DNA of 64,000 nucleotides from an uncultured Lachnospiraceae bacterium (GCA_910586605.1 CAJUJR010000002.1:1-64000), one strand, 5' to 3'. Shown: positions 53,561 through 62,315, numbered from the stretch's first letter. The notes: generated by a model not told the origin, from the sequence alone. A program made the numbers and translations.

Positions 53561-54739
53561 ATGGTAGTTCAGCCAAAAGTGAAAGGTTTTATGTGTACAA
53601 CAGCACATCCGGAGGGATGCAAGGCTGCTGTAAAGGGGCAGATTGAGTATGTAAAGGCACAGCCAAAGACAAAGGGGCCGAAAAAGGTTCTGGTAATCGG
53701 GGCTTCTATGGGATATGGCTTGGCAAGCAGAATTGCCTTTACTTATTCCTGTGATGCAGATACAATTGGGATTATTTTTGACAAGCCTGGAAAGGAAAAG
53801 CGCACAGCAAGCGCAGGCTGGTATAATACAGCGGCATTTGAAGAGTTTGCAATGGCAGACGGATATTTTGCGAAATCAATTAATGGGGATGCATATTCCC
53901 AGGAGATAAAGGATAAGGCAATTGCCATGATTCGGGAAGAATGGGGCAAGGCAGATATGGTGGTTTACAGTATTGCAGCTCCAAGGCGTACTGCTCCAGA
54001 TGGGAAGACATACCGTTCTGTGTTAAAGACAATTGGAAAGGAATACAGCAATCAGGCGATTGATTTGATGACAAATGAAATATCGGAAGTGACAATACCA
54101 ACTGCAAATCAAGAAGAAATCGACGCTACAGTGAAGGTGATGGGCGGAGAAGATTGGAAGCTTTGGATAAAAGCATTAAAAGAAGCTGGTGTTTTGGCGG
54201 ATAATGCTGTGACAGTTGCCTATTCCTATATTGGGCCAAAACTGACGCACCCAATTTATTATGATGGGACAATTGGGCAGGCGAAAAAGGACTTGTATAA
54301 GGCAGCAGATGAACTTCAGGAAGAGGCTGGGGGCTTAAAAGCATATGTTTCTGTAAATAAGGCAGTTGTAACGCAGTCCAGCGCCGCAATCCCAATCGTG
54401 CCATTGTATATGTCCCTTCTGTTTAAAGTTATGAAAGAAAAAGGGCTTCATGAAGGCTGTATAGAGCAGATGTACCGTTTGGTCCATGACAGGCTTTGCC
54501 TAGAAGATGTGGTAACAGACGAAAACCGCCTGATACGCCTGGACGATTATGAAATGAAGCCGGAAGTGCAGGATGCTGTGGCGGGGCTTTGGGAACAGGT
54601 ATCAAAAGATAATATTACACAGCTTGGTGATATTGAGGAGTATTGGCAGGAGTTTTATGAGATTTTTGGGTTCCGTGTTGATGGCGTCAATTATGAAGCG
54701 GATGTAAATATCCAGGGTGGGATTCCAAGCCTGAGTTAA
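53561..54739 (+). CDS. fabV: Trans-2-enoyl-ACP/CoA reductase
   Basis: A 392-residue FabV-type enoyl reductase. The NAD(H)-binding segment KKVLVIGASMGYGLASRIAF is near 47-66, the family signature AAPRRT near 145, and the catalytic Y-x8-K pair in IYYDGTIGQAKKDL near 232-245. FabV performs the last step of fatty acid elongation and is triclosan-resistant; the related Ter enzymes act in butyrate synthesis. The gene is 36 bp after the ligase with its own TGGAGGG ribosome site. It may share the biotin-operon transcript. Confidence 0.93.
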   Translation: MVVQPKVKGFMCTTAHPEGCKAAVKGQIEYVKAQPKTKGPKKVLVIGASMGYGLASRIAFTYSCDADTIGIIFDKPGKEKRTASAGWYNTAAFEEFAMADGYFAKSINGDAYSQEIKDKAIAMIREEWGKADMVVYSIAAPRRTAPDGKTYRSVLKTIGKEYSNQAIDLMTNEISEVTIPTANQEEIDATVKVMGGEDWKLWIKALKEAGVLADNAVTVAYSYIGPKLTHPIYYDGTIGQAKKDLYKAADELQEEAGGLKAYVSVNKAVVTQSSAAIPIVPLYMSLLFKVMKEKGLHEGCIEQMYRLVHDRLCLEDVVTDENRLIRLDDYEMKPEVQDAVAGLWEQVSKDNITQLGDIEEYWQEFYEIFGFRVDGVNYEADVNIQGGIPSLS

Positions 54740-54776
54740 GTATTTTGGAAGTATTGGGAAGAAGCGGCAGATGGAA

Positions 54777-54803
54777 TTATTTCCGGCTTTTGCCGGAATA
54801 AAA
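54777..54803 (+). terminator. Hairpin after fabV
   Basis: TTCCGGC-TTTT-GCCGGAA with flanking A/T that extends the stem. The T tract is weak, so termination may be partial. Confidence 0.6.
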
Positions 54804-54855
54804 GCAGTTTTACATCATAAGGATATAGAAGTGGCAGAAATGAGGTGATGTGGGA

Positions 54856-55773
54856 ATGGTAATACATAATGTGCTTGATTTAATTGGCAACACGCCGATT
54901 GTCAGCCTGAAAGAAACAATGGGGCTGAATATTTATGCAAAAGCAGAGTTTTTAAATCCTGGCGGCAGCATTAAAGACCGTGTGGCAAAGAATATGATTC
55001 TTTGTGCTGAGAGGGAAGGGAAGCTGAAACCAGGAATGGTGATAATAGAACCAACTTCTGGAAATACAGGCATTGGCCTGTCGCTTGTAGGCGTACGCAG
55101 AGGATACCGTGTGATTATTGTTATGCCAGAAAATATGAGTGAGGAGCGTAAAAAAATTATCCGCTGCCTTGGGGCAGAACTTGTTTTAACGCCACAGGAG
55201 TTGAGTATTGATGGTTCTGTGAAAAAGGCAGAAGAGCTTTTTTCAGAAATAGGGGAGGGGAAAGCATTTATTCCACAGCAGTTTACAAATCCTAATAATC
55301 CGGATGTCCATTATCAGACGACGGGGCCTGAAATTTATAAACAGCTTGGTGGGAAGGTGGATATTTTTGTCTCAGGCCTTGGGAGCGGCGGGACATTGCA
55401 AGGAATTGGGAAATATCTTAAAGAAAAAAATCCTGGTTTGAAGGTGGTGGCTGTTGAGCCGAAAAATGTATCTGCATTGCTTGGGCATGAACCAGGGCTT
55501 CACAGCATACAGGGGATTGGCGACGGTTTTGTCCCGGAAGTATTGGATACTTCTATGATTGATGATATTGTAGAAGTGACGGATGAGAATGCAATCCATA
55601 CGACGCGGGAACTTGCCAGAGTACAGGGGCTGCTTTGCGGCACATCTTCTGGTGCAAATGTCTGGGCATCAAAGCAGATGGCAGAAAAGTATGGGGAAGA
55701 AAAAGTGATTGCTACAATTATGGCAGACCGGATGGAGCGTTATTTTAGTACAGGGCTTTTGGATGCAGAATAA
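54856..55773 (+). CDS. cysK: Cysteine synthase A (O-acetylserine sulfhydrylase)
   Basis: A 305-residue PLP enzyme. The PLP-binding Lys is in LNPGGSIKDRVAKNM (near 41), the substrate loop in EPTSGNTGIGLS (near 70), and the phosphate-binding segment in GLGSGGTLQGIG (near 173). It converts O-acetylserine and sulfide to cysteine. GAGGTG precedes the ATG at 54856. The length is typical. Confidence 0.95.
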   Translation: MVIHNVLDLIGNTPIVSLKETMGLNIYAKAEFLNPGGSIKDRVAKNMILCAEREGKLKPGMVIIEPTSGNTGIGLSLVGVRRGYRVIIVMPENMSEERKKIIRCLGAELVLTPQELSIDGSVKKAEELFSEIGEGKAFIPQQFTNPNNPDVHYQTTGPEIYKQLGGKVDIFVSGLGSGGTLQGIGKYLKEKNPGLKVVAVEPKNVSALLGHEPGLHSIQGIGDGFVPEVLDTSMIDDIVEVTDENAIHTTRELARVQGLLCGTSSGANVWASKQMAEKYGEEKVIATIMADRMERYFSTGLLDAE

Positions 55774-55776
55774 CAG

Positions 55777-55805
55777 TTGACATAAACGCTTTTAAATGGT
55801 AATAT
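55777..55805 (+). promoter_or_regulatory. Promoter of tRNA-Leu
   Basis: TTGACA at 55777-55782, 17-bp spacer and TAATAT at 55800-55805, ending 27 bp before the tRNA. The -35 begins 3 bp after the cysK stop. Confidence 0.75.
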
Positions 55806-55832
55806 ATTAGGGCTGTGTTTATAGCATTGCGT

Positions 55833-55914
55833 GCGGAATTGATGGAATTGGCAGACATGCAAGATTTAGGTTCTTGTGCCGCGAGGCGTGAGGGTTCAAA
55901 TCCCTCATTCCGCA
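55833..55914 (+). tRNA. tRNA-Leu (anticodon TAG)
   Basis: An 82-nt class II tRNA: acceptor GCGGAAT/ATTCCGC with discriminator A, anticodon stem CAAGA/TCTTG with loop TTTAGGT (anticodon TAG), a variable arm (GTGCCGCGAGGCGT), and T-arm GAGGGTTCAAATCCCTC. CCA is not encoded. Confidence 0.95.
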
Positions 55915-55983
55915 TTGACTTCTTAGGAGGATTTCATATAATAAAAAGCGTATGTGAGCTTGTTGTTTCAGATGGATCAAACT

Positions 55984-56015
55984 GCCTTCTATTCCGATGG
56001 ATGTAGAAGGCTTTT
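55984..56015 (+). terminator. Terminator after tRNA-Leu
   Basis: GCCTTCTA and TGTAGAAGGC pair, followed by TTTT. Confidence 0.75.
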
Positions 56016-56087
56016 ATAGTATATAAAATGTTTCTTACTAAGAAATAATAACTTTTCTTACAAATTAAAATACTGGGGGTAAATGAT

Positions 56088-58316
56088 ATGCAGGAAAAAC
56101 TGGATCAATGGATTAACTGGGTAGAATATGATGAACTCTTAGCTGGTCATCATAATGCGCCCCATAATTTACTTGGGATGCATGTTTTCGGAAAAGGGCA
56201 GGTATTTACGGTATACCGTCCAGAGGCGCAGAAGGTATTTGTAACAGATGCGAAGGGGAATAACCGGATTGAGTTAGAAGAAGTAGAGCAAGGGAGCGGA
56301 TTTTTCGGGCTGTATGTAAGTGGCAATAAATATTCTGCAGATTATCAGCTGCACATCCAATACAGTGAAAATGATATTGTAGTAACAGCCGACCCATATG
56401 TTTTCAAGCCTCAGATTAGCAGTGATGATTTATATCTTTTTGCAGAAGGGAATCATTATCAGATTTATGATAAATTAGGCGCCCATCCGATGACGGTTAA
56501 TGGGGTGAAGGGGACATATTTTGCAGTCTGGGCGCCACATGCAAGGGCAGTCAGCGTTGTAGGGAGCTTCAATTTGTGGGATGGGCGGCTTCATCCGATG
56601 CGTACATTAGAGGTTTCTGGCGTGTATGAATTGTTTATACCTGGCGTGGAGCCTGGGGCAATCTATAAATATCAGATTCTGACGCGTACTGGCGATATCC
56701 TGATGAAAGCTGACCCATATGCAAACTGTGCAGAACTTCGTCCTGATAATGCGTCCGTAGTTGCAGATTTACGTGATTTTGAATGGACAGATACTAAATG
56801 GATGGCAGACAGGGAAAAAGAGTCAAGGGTTGCTATCAGAAAGAAGCCAATGGCAATTTATGAAATCCATCTTGGATCCTGGAAAAAGAAAGATGATGGT
56901 ACAGAGGACGGTTTTTATACATACCGTGAACTTGCACCAATGATTGCAGAGTATGTCCTTGAGATGGGATATACGCATATAGAGCTGATGGGGATTGCTG
57001 AACATCCTTTTGATGGCTCCTGGGGATACCAGGTGACGGGATATTATGCACCGACAAGACGTTACGGCGACCCGCGGGATTTTATGTATTTTGTCGATTA
57101 CATGCATAATAAAGGAATCCATGTTATCCTTGACTGGGTTCCAGCACATTTCCCGAAAGATGCACATGGCCTTGGCCGGTTTGATGGGCAGCCGCTTTAT
57201 GAGCATCCTGACAGCCGCAGGGGTGAGCATCCGCACTGGGGGACTTATATTTTTAATTACAGTAAGCGTGAGGTAGAAAATTTCCTGTTGGCGAATGGCC
57301 TGTTTTGGCTGAAGAAGTTCCATATTGACGGCCTCCGGGTAGATGCAGTGGCTTCCATGCTTTATCTGGATTATGGCAAAGACGATGGGGAATGGCTTCC
57401 AAATAAAGATGGTGGAAAAGAAAATTATGATGCGATTGAATTGTTCCACCATATGAATGCAGAGTTTGAGCGCCTTGCGCCAGGGACAATGATTATTGCG
57501 GAAGAATCAACTGCATGGGCTGGCGTTACTGCGCCAGTATCATTAAAGGGGCTTGGTTTCCTCTTTAAATGGAATATGGGCTGGATGAATGACTTTTTAG
57601 AGTATATGAAGATGGATCCATATTTTAGGTCAGGCAACCATAATATGCTAACCTTTAGTATGCAGTATGCATATAGCGAGAATTTTATCCAGGTATTATC
57701 GCATGATGAAGTGGTTCATGGCAAGTGCTCCATGATTAACAAGATGCCTGGCGAGATTGAGGATAAATTTGCAAATCTCCGTACAGCATATGGTTTTATG
57801 TATGGGCATCCGGGAAAGAAGCTTTTGTTCATGGGGCAGGAGTTTGCGCAGTACCGTGAGTGGAGTGAGGCGAGAAGCCTTGACTGGGAACTTTTAAACG
57901 AAGATTATAACAAGCAGATGCAGGCATTTGTAAGGGAACTGAACCATCTGTACAAAAAATATGACGCATTTTATGCAAATGATTATGATACGATGGGATT
58001 TGAATGGATGAGCTGTGACAATGCGGAGATGAGCACAGTAAGTTTTGTACGGCGTGGCTCTGGGACAAAAGACCAGTTCCTGTTTATCTGTAACTTTACA
58101 CCAGTTCCAAATAAAGAGTACCGTACTGGCGTGCCTTGCGCAGGTGTGTATACAGAAATGCTTTCATCAGATGATGAACGTTTTGGCGGTACTGGCATTA
58201 AAAATAAAAAGAACATTAAAGCAGAAAAGATAGAGTGCGAAGGAAAAGAATATTCTATCGAAATGCATTTGCCTCCGCTGTCTGTTACGATATACCGTTT
58301 TGATTATAAGGCTTAG
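56088..58316 (+). CDS. glgB: 1,4-alpha-glucan branching enzyme
   Basis: A 742-residue GH13 enzyme that forms alpha-1,6 branches in glycogen. It has two N-terminal beta-sandwich (CBM48-like) domains, the second near 145-240 (YFAVWAPHARAVSVVGSFNLW), and a catalytic barrel with DWVPAHFPKD, the nucleophile Asp in GLRVDAVASMLYLDY and the acid Glu in IIAEESTAW, and LSHDEVVHGK. CTGGGGG lies before the ATG. It pairs functionally with glgP in the same window; other glg genes are not present. Confidence 0.96.
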   Translation: MQEKLDQWINWVEYDELLAGHHNAPHNLLGMHVFGKGQVFTVYRPEAQKVFVTDAKGNNRIELEEVEQGSGFFGLYVSGNKYSADYQLHIQYSENDIVVTADPYVFKPQISSDDLYLFAEGNHYQIYDKLGAHPMTVNGVKGTYFAVWAPHARAVSVVGSFNLWDGRLHPMRTLEVSGVYELFIPGVEPGAIYKYQILTRTGDILMKADPYANCAELRPDNASVVADLRDFEWTDTKWMADREKESRVAIRKKPMAIYEIHLGSWKKKDDGTEDGFYTYRELAPMIAEYVLEMGYTHIELMGIAEHPFDGSWGYQVTGYYAPTRRYGDPRDFMYFVDYMHNKGIHVILDWVPAHFPKDAHGLGRFDGQPLYEHPDSRRGEHPHWGTYIFNYSKREVENFLLANGLFWLKKFHIDGLRVDAVASMLYLDYGKDDGEWLPNKDGGKENYDAIELFHHMNAEFERLAPGTMIIAEESTAWAGVTAPVSLKGLGFLFKWNMGWMNDFLEYMKMDPYFRSGNHNMLTFSMQYAYSENFIQVLSHDEVVHGKCSMINKMPGEIEDKFANLRTAYGFMYGHPGKKLLFMGQEFAQYREWSEARSLDWELLNEDYNKQMQAFVRELNHLYKKYDAFYANDYDTMGFEWMSCDNAEMSTVSFVRRGSGTKDQFLFICNFTPVPNKEYRTGVPCAGVYTEMLSSDDERFGGTGIKNKKNIKAEKIECEGKEYSIEMHLPPLSVTIYRFDYKA

Positions 58317-58348
58317 AACGTGGAATAATATTGAGTTGTGTTTTGTAG

Positions 58349-58382
58349 ATGCATCACAGTAAATGCTGTGGTGCATTTTTTA
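58349..58382 (+). terminator. Terminator after glgB
   Basis: TGCATCACAG and CTGTGGTGCA pair around a short loop, followed by TTTTTT. Confidence 0.88.
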
Positions 58383-58436
58383 TGTCATAGGAAATTGCTG
58401 TAATTGTGGTGGTATGCTGGAAAAAAGGAGTTTTAA

Positions 58437-58709
58437 ATGAAAAAGAGGTTGTTTTTTCTTTGTATCCTGGGGTATCTGATGCCGGTATTGCTTGTTGTAA
58501 TAGCGAAAGTGTCAGGATGTGAAATGAAATATGTACTGTACTTGTTTGTTATAGGGATTTACCTGCTGTTTTTAGAATGCCTGTGTTTGCTTGTCTGTAT
58601 CAGGAGAAATAAAGTCAGAAGTAGTATTCTGCGGGTGTTATGTTATATTGGGATGCTGCCGTTTGGCCTGTATTTTATCATGTTTGTAATTGCTGCTATA
58701 TTTTTGTAA
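58437..58709 (+). CDS. Small three-TM membrane protein
   Basis: A 90-residue protein with hydrophobic segments at about 4-25, 30-54 and 65-90 and no known motif. AAAAAAGGAG precedes the ATG. The MGMT-like gene begins 16 bp after its stop, so the two may be co-transcribed. Not recognised. Confidence 0.65.
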   Translation: MKKRLFFLCILGYLMPVLLVVIAKVSGCEMKYVLYLFVIGIYLLFLECLCLLVCIRRNKVRSSILRVLCYIGMLPFGLYFIMFVIAAIFL

Positions 58710-58725
58710 TAATGGAGGAAAAGGA

Positions 58726-59052
58726 ATGGAAGAAAAAAATACTTATCAGAAGATATATGATGTAGTGCGGCAGATTCCGAGGGGGTCTGTAGCAACCTAT
58801 GGGCAGGTGGCGTTTTTAGCCGGCAATGCAAGATGGGCGCGCGTAGTTGGATATGCGCTCCACGTAAATCCTGACCCGGAAGGGATTCCGTGCTACCGTG
58901 TTGTAACAAAAGAGGGGAAAGTATCTCAGGCATTTGCGTTTGGGGGTTCCAACCGTCAGGTGGAGCTTTTGGAAGCAGATGGGATAGAATTTGTAGATGG
59001 GCATGTGGATATGGAGAAGTTTCAGTGGTCTGTAGGGCTGGAGCATAGATAA
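58726..59052 (+). CDS. MGMT/ATL-family DNA alkyltransferase-like protein
   Basis: A 108-residue protein made of the C-terminal domain of O6-alkylguanine DNA alkyltransferases: QIPRGSVATYGQVAFLAG (helix-turn-helix), the arginine-finger region NARWARVVGYAL, and the active-site segment IPCYRVVTKEGKVS. The Cys is present, though the usual PCHRV reads PCYRV. The N-terminal domain of full MGMT is absent, as in ATL proteins. It may repair or flag alkylated bases. GGAGGAAAAGG precedes the ATG. Confidence 0.87.
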   Translation: MEEKNTYQKIYDVVRQIPRGSVATYGQVAFLAGNARWARVVGYALHVNPDPEGIPCYRVVTKEGKVSQAFAFGGSNRQVELLEADGIEFVDGHVDMEKFQWSVGLEHR

Positions 59053-59062
59053 AAAATATTGC

Positions 59063-59091
59063 TTGACAAAACTGTGCTAACTGTATATACT
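59063..59091 (+). promoter_or_regulatory. Promoter of the GntR-ABC operon
   Basis: TTGACA at 59063-59068, 17-bp spacer and TATACT at 59086-59091. The -10 lies inside the palindromic operator. Confidence 0.8.
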
Positions 59092-59107
59092 GTTAATATA
59101 CAGTTAG
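59077..59107. promoter_or_regulatory. Operator of the YtrA-type GntR regulator
   Basis: CTAACTGTATA (59077-59087), 9-bp spacer, TATACAGTTAG (59097-59107) is a perfect 11-bp inverted repeat across the -10 and start region. Its position points to autorepression by the GntR protein encoded next. Confidence 0.78.
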
Positions 59108-59224
59108 CTAATTGAAATGTTACAAGACAGAGTCAAATACCTTGCTGCACAGCAACAGGGGTTAGCAAGTTCGCCCCAAAGGGGCGGGGTATTTGCCACA
59201 AAAAGTGCGGCACGGGGGACTTAT

Positions 59225-59596
59225 ATGAATATCTTCATTGATAATAAAAGTGGAATTCCAATTTACGACCAGATTTACACCCAGATAAAGAACCATATTA
59301 TCAGTGGTGAATTGAAAGAAGACGAAGCGCTTCCCTCTATCCGTCGTTTGGCAAAGGATTTGAGGATTAGCGTGGTAACGACAAAACGTGCCTATGATGA
59401 ACTGGAGAGGGAGGGGTTTGTCTATACTGTCCCAGCGAAAGGGTGTTTTGTCGCTGCAAAAAATGCAGAGCTTTTGAAAGAAGAAAATTTAAAGAAAATG
59501 GAAGGGCATATGCAGGCAATTGCAGAGCTTGCCATTCCCTGTGGCCTTAGCAGGCAGGACATTCTTGATATGTTCTGTATTATATGGGAGGAATAA
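59225..59596 (+). CDS. GntR-family (YtrA subfamily) transcriptional regulator
   Basis: A 123-residue repressor-like protein: a winged helix at about 10-75 (GIPIYDQIYTQIKNHIISGE, LPSIRRLAKDLRISVVTTKRAY, EREGFVYTVPAKGCFV) and a short helical dimerisation tail typical of YtrA, without an effector domain. The ATG at 59225 follows GGGGGAC. The frame extends upstream to 59117, but the longer form lacks a ribosome site. It precedes a two-gene ABC exporter, the standard arrangement in Firmicutes for cell-wall-antibiotic response. Confidence 0.93.
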   Translation: MNIFIDNKSGIPIYDQIYTQIKNHIISGELKEDEALPSIRRLAKDLRISVVTTKRAYDELEREGFVYTVPAKGCFVAAKNAELLKEENLKKMEGHMQAIAELAIPCGLSRQDILDMFCIIWEE

Positions 59597-59599
59597 GTG

Positions 59600-60442
59600 A
59601 TGAATGCGATTGATATTAAGGGGCTGACAAAGACGTATGCAGATTTTACATTATCCAATCTAAACCTGACGCTGCCAAGCGGCTGTATTATGGGGCTGGT
59701 AGGTGAAAATGGGGCGGGGAAAAGCACTACGGTTAAGCTGATATTGGATATCATTAAAAAAGACAGTGGATCAATTAAAATTCTTGGGAAAGATAATCAA
59801 GAGGATATAAAATGCATTAAGGAAGAGATTGGGGTTGTACTGGATGAAGTTGGTTTCCCGGACTGCCTGACAGCGGCCCAGATTGGGAAAATTATGGAAA
59901 ATACTTACCAAAACTGGGATAATGCGGTTTATGGTGATTTGCTAAAAAAGTTATCCATGCCTACAAAGAAAATGTTTCAGGAATATTCTAGAGGGATGAA
60001 GATGAAACTTGGGATTGCAGTTGCATTGTCCCATCATCCAAAGCTACTGATTTTAGATGAGGCCACGAATGGGCTGGATCCGGTTGCGCGGGATGAAGTA
60101 GTTGATATGATTTGTGAATTTACAAGGGATGAAAGCCATGCGGTACTGGTTTCTTCCCATATTGTTACTGATTTGGAGAAAATATGCGACTATATTGCTT
60201 TTTTGCACAAAGGGGAACTTCTTTTGTGTGAAGAAAAAGATGTGCTTCTGACAGAATATGGCATTGTGCATTGTTCTTCTGAAAGCATCCAGGAGATTGC
60301 GCCATCTGCCATTATTAGGAAAAAAGAGACAGCGTTTGGCGTGGAAGCTGTTGTAAAGCGAAAAGATATTCCGTCTGGGCTGGATTATAGCCCGGTTAGT
60401 ATTGAAGAATTATTTGTATCTATGGTGAAGGGGGCAAAATAA
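59600..60442 (+). CDS. ABC transporter ATPase (YtrB/BcrA-like)
   Basis: A 280-residue ATPase with Walker A GLVGENGAGKSTT near 33-45, signature YSRGMKMKLGIAVALSHHP near 130, Walker B LLILDEATNGLDP near 152, and the switch His in SSHIV. GGGAGGAA precedes the ATG at 59600. It is coupled to the regulator upstream and the permease downstream. Confidence 0.93.
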   Translation: MNAIDIKGLTKTYADFTLSNLNLTLPSGCIMGLVGENGAGKSTTVKLILDIIKKDSGSIKILGKDNQEDIKCIKEEIGVVLDEVGFPDCLTAAQIGKIMENTYQNWDNAVYGDLLKKLSMPTKKMFQEYSRGMKMKLGIAVALSHHPKLLILDEATNGLDPVARDEVVDMICEFTRDESHAVLVSSHIVTDLEKICDYIAFLHKGELLLCEEKDVLLTEYGIVHCSSESIQEIAPSAIIRKKETAFGVEAVVKRKDIPSGLDYSPVSIEELFVSMVKGAK

Positions 60443-60443
60443 T

Positions 60444-61073
60444 ATGAAAGGGTTGTTATTAAAAGATTTATACATGATGCGGAAATATTGCTGGATGATG
60501 TTAGCAGTTATTGTATTGTTTACAGCAGTGTCTTTTGTAGATAAGGCAAATATGTTTTTTCAGTTTTATCCTATTGTGATAATAAGTGTTTTACCAGTAA
60601 CAATACTTGGGTATGATGAAAAATGCCATTGGGATGTCTATGGCCAGGTTTTTCCATATTCTAGGAAGCAGCTTGTTACTGTTAAATATCTGTTAGGCTT
60701 GATTTTGGTTTGTGCTATGTGGCTATTGCTGGCTGCTATCCAGTTTTTTGGCAGTGTAGTGAATCATTCAGGCGGGCAGGGGGATTTGTGGTCGTTTTTA
60801 TTGATTGTGCTGTCAACTGGGTTTCTTGCATCTGGGTTTCTAATGCCAATTATCTTCAAATTTGGCACAGAAAAAGGGCGTCTTGCTTTTATGATTGTTA
60901 TTGTCTTAATTTGTGCTGGAAGCGCAGGCATGACGTCTTTACCTTCTAATATTCTTTTCCGCTTTCCGTTATCAACAGGGGCAGTTGCCCTGATAGCCTT
61001 CGCTGCAAGCAGCATTATCTTATTTTTGTCCTGGATAGTTTCTGTTAAAATATATGAGAGGAAGGAATTTTAG
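60444..61073 (+). CDS. ABC-2 type permease
   Basis: A 209-residue protein with about six TM helices and no external domain of note; it starts 1 bp after the ATPase stop. KDLYMMRKYCWMMLA at the start and YDEKCHWDVYGQVFPYSRKQ near 56-75 match the ABC-2 permease family that pairs with YtrB/BcrA-type ATPases. The substrate is unknown. Confidence 0.88.
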   Translation: MKGLLLKDLYMMRKYCWMMLAVIVLFTAVSFVDKANMFFQFYPIVIISVLPVTILGYDEKCHWDVYGQVFPYSRKQLVTVKYLLGLILVCAMWLLLAAIQFFGSVVNHSGGQGDLWSFLLIVLSTGFLASGFLMPIIFKFGTEKGRLAFMIVIVLICAGSAGMTSLPSNILFRFPLSTGAVALIAFAASSIILFLSWIVSVKIYERKEF

Positions 61074-61120
61074 GGAAATACAGGTTTTTACTGGCTAAGA
61101 AGCAAACAGTAACAAGTTTT

Positions 61121-61147
61121 TCTGCTCCGATTGGCTGTGAATAGTAA
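61121..61147 (+). repeat. TGGCTGTGAATAGTAAC dispersed repeat (copy near 61135)
   Basis: CTCCGATTGGCTGTGAATAGTAAC differs by one base from the copy at the start of the window over 24-25 bp. It lies in the 184-bp gap between the permease and the BIG2 gene. Confidence 0.65.
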
Positions 61148-61188
61148 CACATTTTTCTCTGTCAAAAGATGAAAGTGAGATTATTTTC

Positions 61189-61217
61189 TTTACATTTTTC
61201 TTCAAAAAATGTATAAT
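61189..61217 (+). promoter_or_regulatory. Promoter of the BIG2 surface protein
   Basis: TTTACA at 61189-61194, 17-bp spacer and TATAAT at 61212-61217, about 40 bp before the start codon. Confidence 0.78.
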
Positions 61218-61257
61218 TATTACAGATTATGTTTTGACGAGGGGAGTGACTTTATCT

Positions 61258-62259
61258 ATGAAAAGAAAAAAGTATCTGAAGCTGCTGTCGTTGGTTATTA
61301 TTGTTGCTCTGTTAGTGAATATTTCAACCGCTTCACAGGCAAAGCCGAAACCAAAGCTGAATAAGACGAAGCTGACGCTTACGATTGGCCGGTCGTCAAG
61401 CCTGACGCTGAAAAATACCAGTGCAAAAGTAAAATGGTCCAGCAGTAATAAATCAGTGGCATCTGTAAATTCGTTGGGAGACGTAACTGCGAAAAAGGCA
61501 GGCACAGCCAATATCAAGGCAAAAGCAGGGAAAAAGACATATACCTGTAAAGTTACTGTGCCAAAGCAGTATATCAGTAAGACAGCGATGACGTTAGATG
61601 CAGGCAGTTCAAAAACGTTGAGGGTATATGGTGTGTCGTCTAGTGATGATATTTTCTGGAGCAGTGATGATGAAAGCATTGCAACTGTTTCAAATAAGGG
61701 AAAGGTTACAGCCCTTGCATCTGGGCGTACCATAATACGCGCAACCTTAAACAGTGGGGTTGGGAAAACATATAAGTGTGAAGTGCTAGTATATGGGGAC
61801 AATCCATACCCGCCAGATGAAACAGATGATCCATATCCGCCAGATGAAACAGATACTCCGGTTGTGCCTGAGGATACACCAACACCGACAGCCCCGTCTG
61901 TTGAAACGGCTTCGCCATCACCGACACCGCTTCCAGATATACCTGTTACGGGTGTAGAATTGATGGAAACAAGCCTGACATTGGATTTGACCGTTTCAAG
62001 GTATTTATCTGCAAATGTCATGCCGTTAAATGCAACCAACAGGAATGTGACATGGAGAAGTACGAACCCATACATAGCAAGGGTAACAAATAATGGCATG
62101 GTAACAGGGCTTGCAGGCGGGATTACAATGGTTTATGTTATGACAGAAGAGGGAAGGTTTGTTGCTTCCTGTAACGTAACAGTGACAGGCAATACGCCAA
62201 CACCAATTCCAACACCAAAGCCGACACCGACGCCAAAGCCAACGCCAACGAAAAAATAA
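61258..62259 (+). CDS. Secreted BIG2 (bacterial Ig-like) repeat protein
   Basis: A 333-residue protein with a signal peptide (KLLSLVIIVALLVNISTASQA, about 8-28), two BIG2 domains in the N-terminal half (LNKTKLTLTIGRSSSLTL; WSSSNKSVASVNSLGDVTAK and WSSDDESIATVSNKGKVTAL), a Pro/Thr/Asp-rich linker near 178-230 and a third BIG2 domain near 235-312 (WRSTNPYIARVTNNGMVTGL). It ends in a TPTPKP-rich tail with no sorting motif. The ATG at 61258 is preferred although GAGGGGAG is 12 bp away; in-frame GTG 61246 and TTG 61234 are alternatives. It is probably a cell-surface or adhesive protein. Confidence 0.87.
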   Translation: MKRKKYLKLLSLVIIVALLVNISTASQAKPKPKLNKTKLTLTIGRSSSLTLKNTSAKVKWSSSNKSVASVNSLGDVTAKKAGTANIKAKAGKKTYTCKVTVPKQYISKTAMTLDAGSSKTLRVYGVSSSDDIFWSSDDESIATVSNKGKVTALASGRTIIRATLNSGVGKTYKCEVLVYGDNPYPPDETDDPYPPDETDTPVVPEDTPTPTAPSVETASPSPTPLPDIPVTGVELMETSLTLDLTVSRYLSANVMPLNATNRNVTWRSTNPYIARVTNNGMVTGLAGGITMVYVMTEEGRFVASCNVTVTGNTPTPIPTPKPTPTPKPTPTKK

Positions 62260-62286
62260 GATTAAGTTAACGTGTGCGAAAAGGTG

Positions 62287-62315
62287 TAGACAAAAAGAAA
62301 ATAGGATGCTATTCT
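62287..62315 (+). promoter_or_regulatory. Promoter of the riboswitch-controlled purine operon
   Basis: TAGACA at 62287-62292, 17-bp spacer and TATTCT at 62310-62315. Transcription would start about 5 bp before the riboswitch P1 stem. Confidence 0.65.

Noticed and set aside
55815..56006. 63-codon frame over tRNA-Leu
   Set aside because: It reads through the tRNA cloverleaf and its terminator; no ribosome site.
61227..62099. 290-codon minus-strand frame opposite the BIG2 gene
   Set aside because: Composition follows the antisense of Thr/Pro/Ser-rich coding sequence; the plus-strand gene has a promoter, signal peptide and Ig-like domains.
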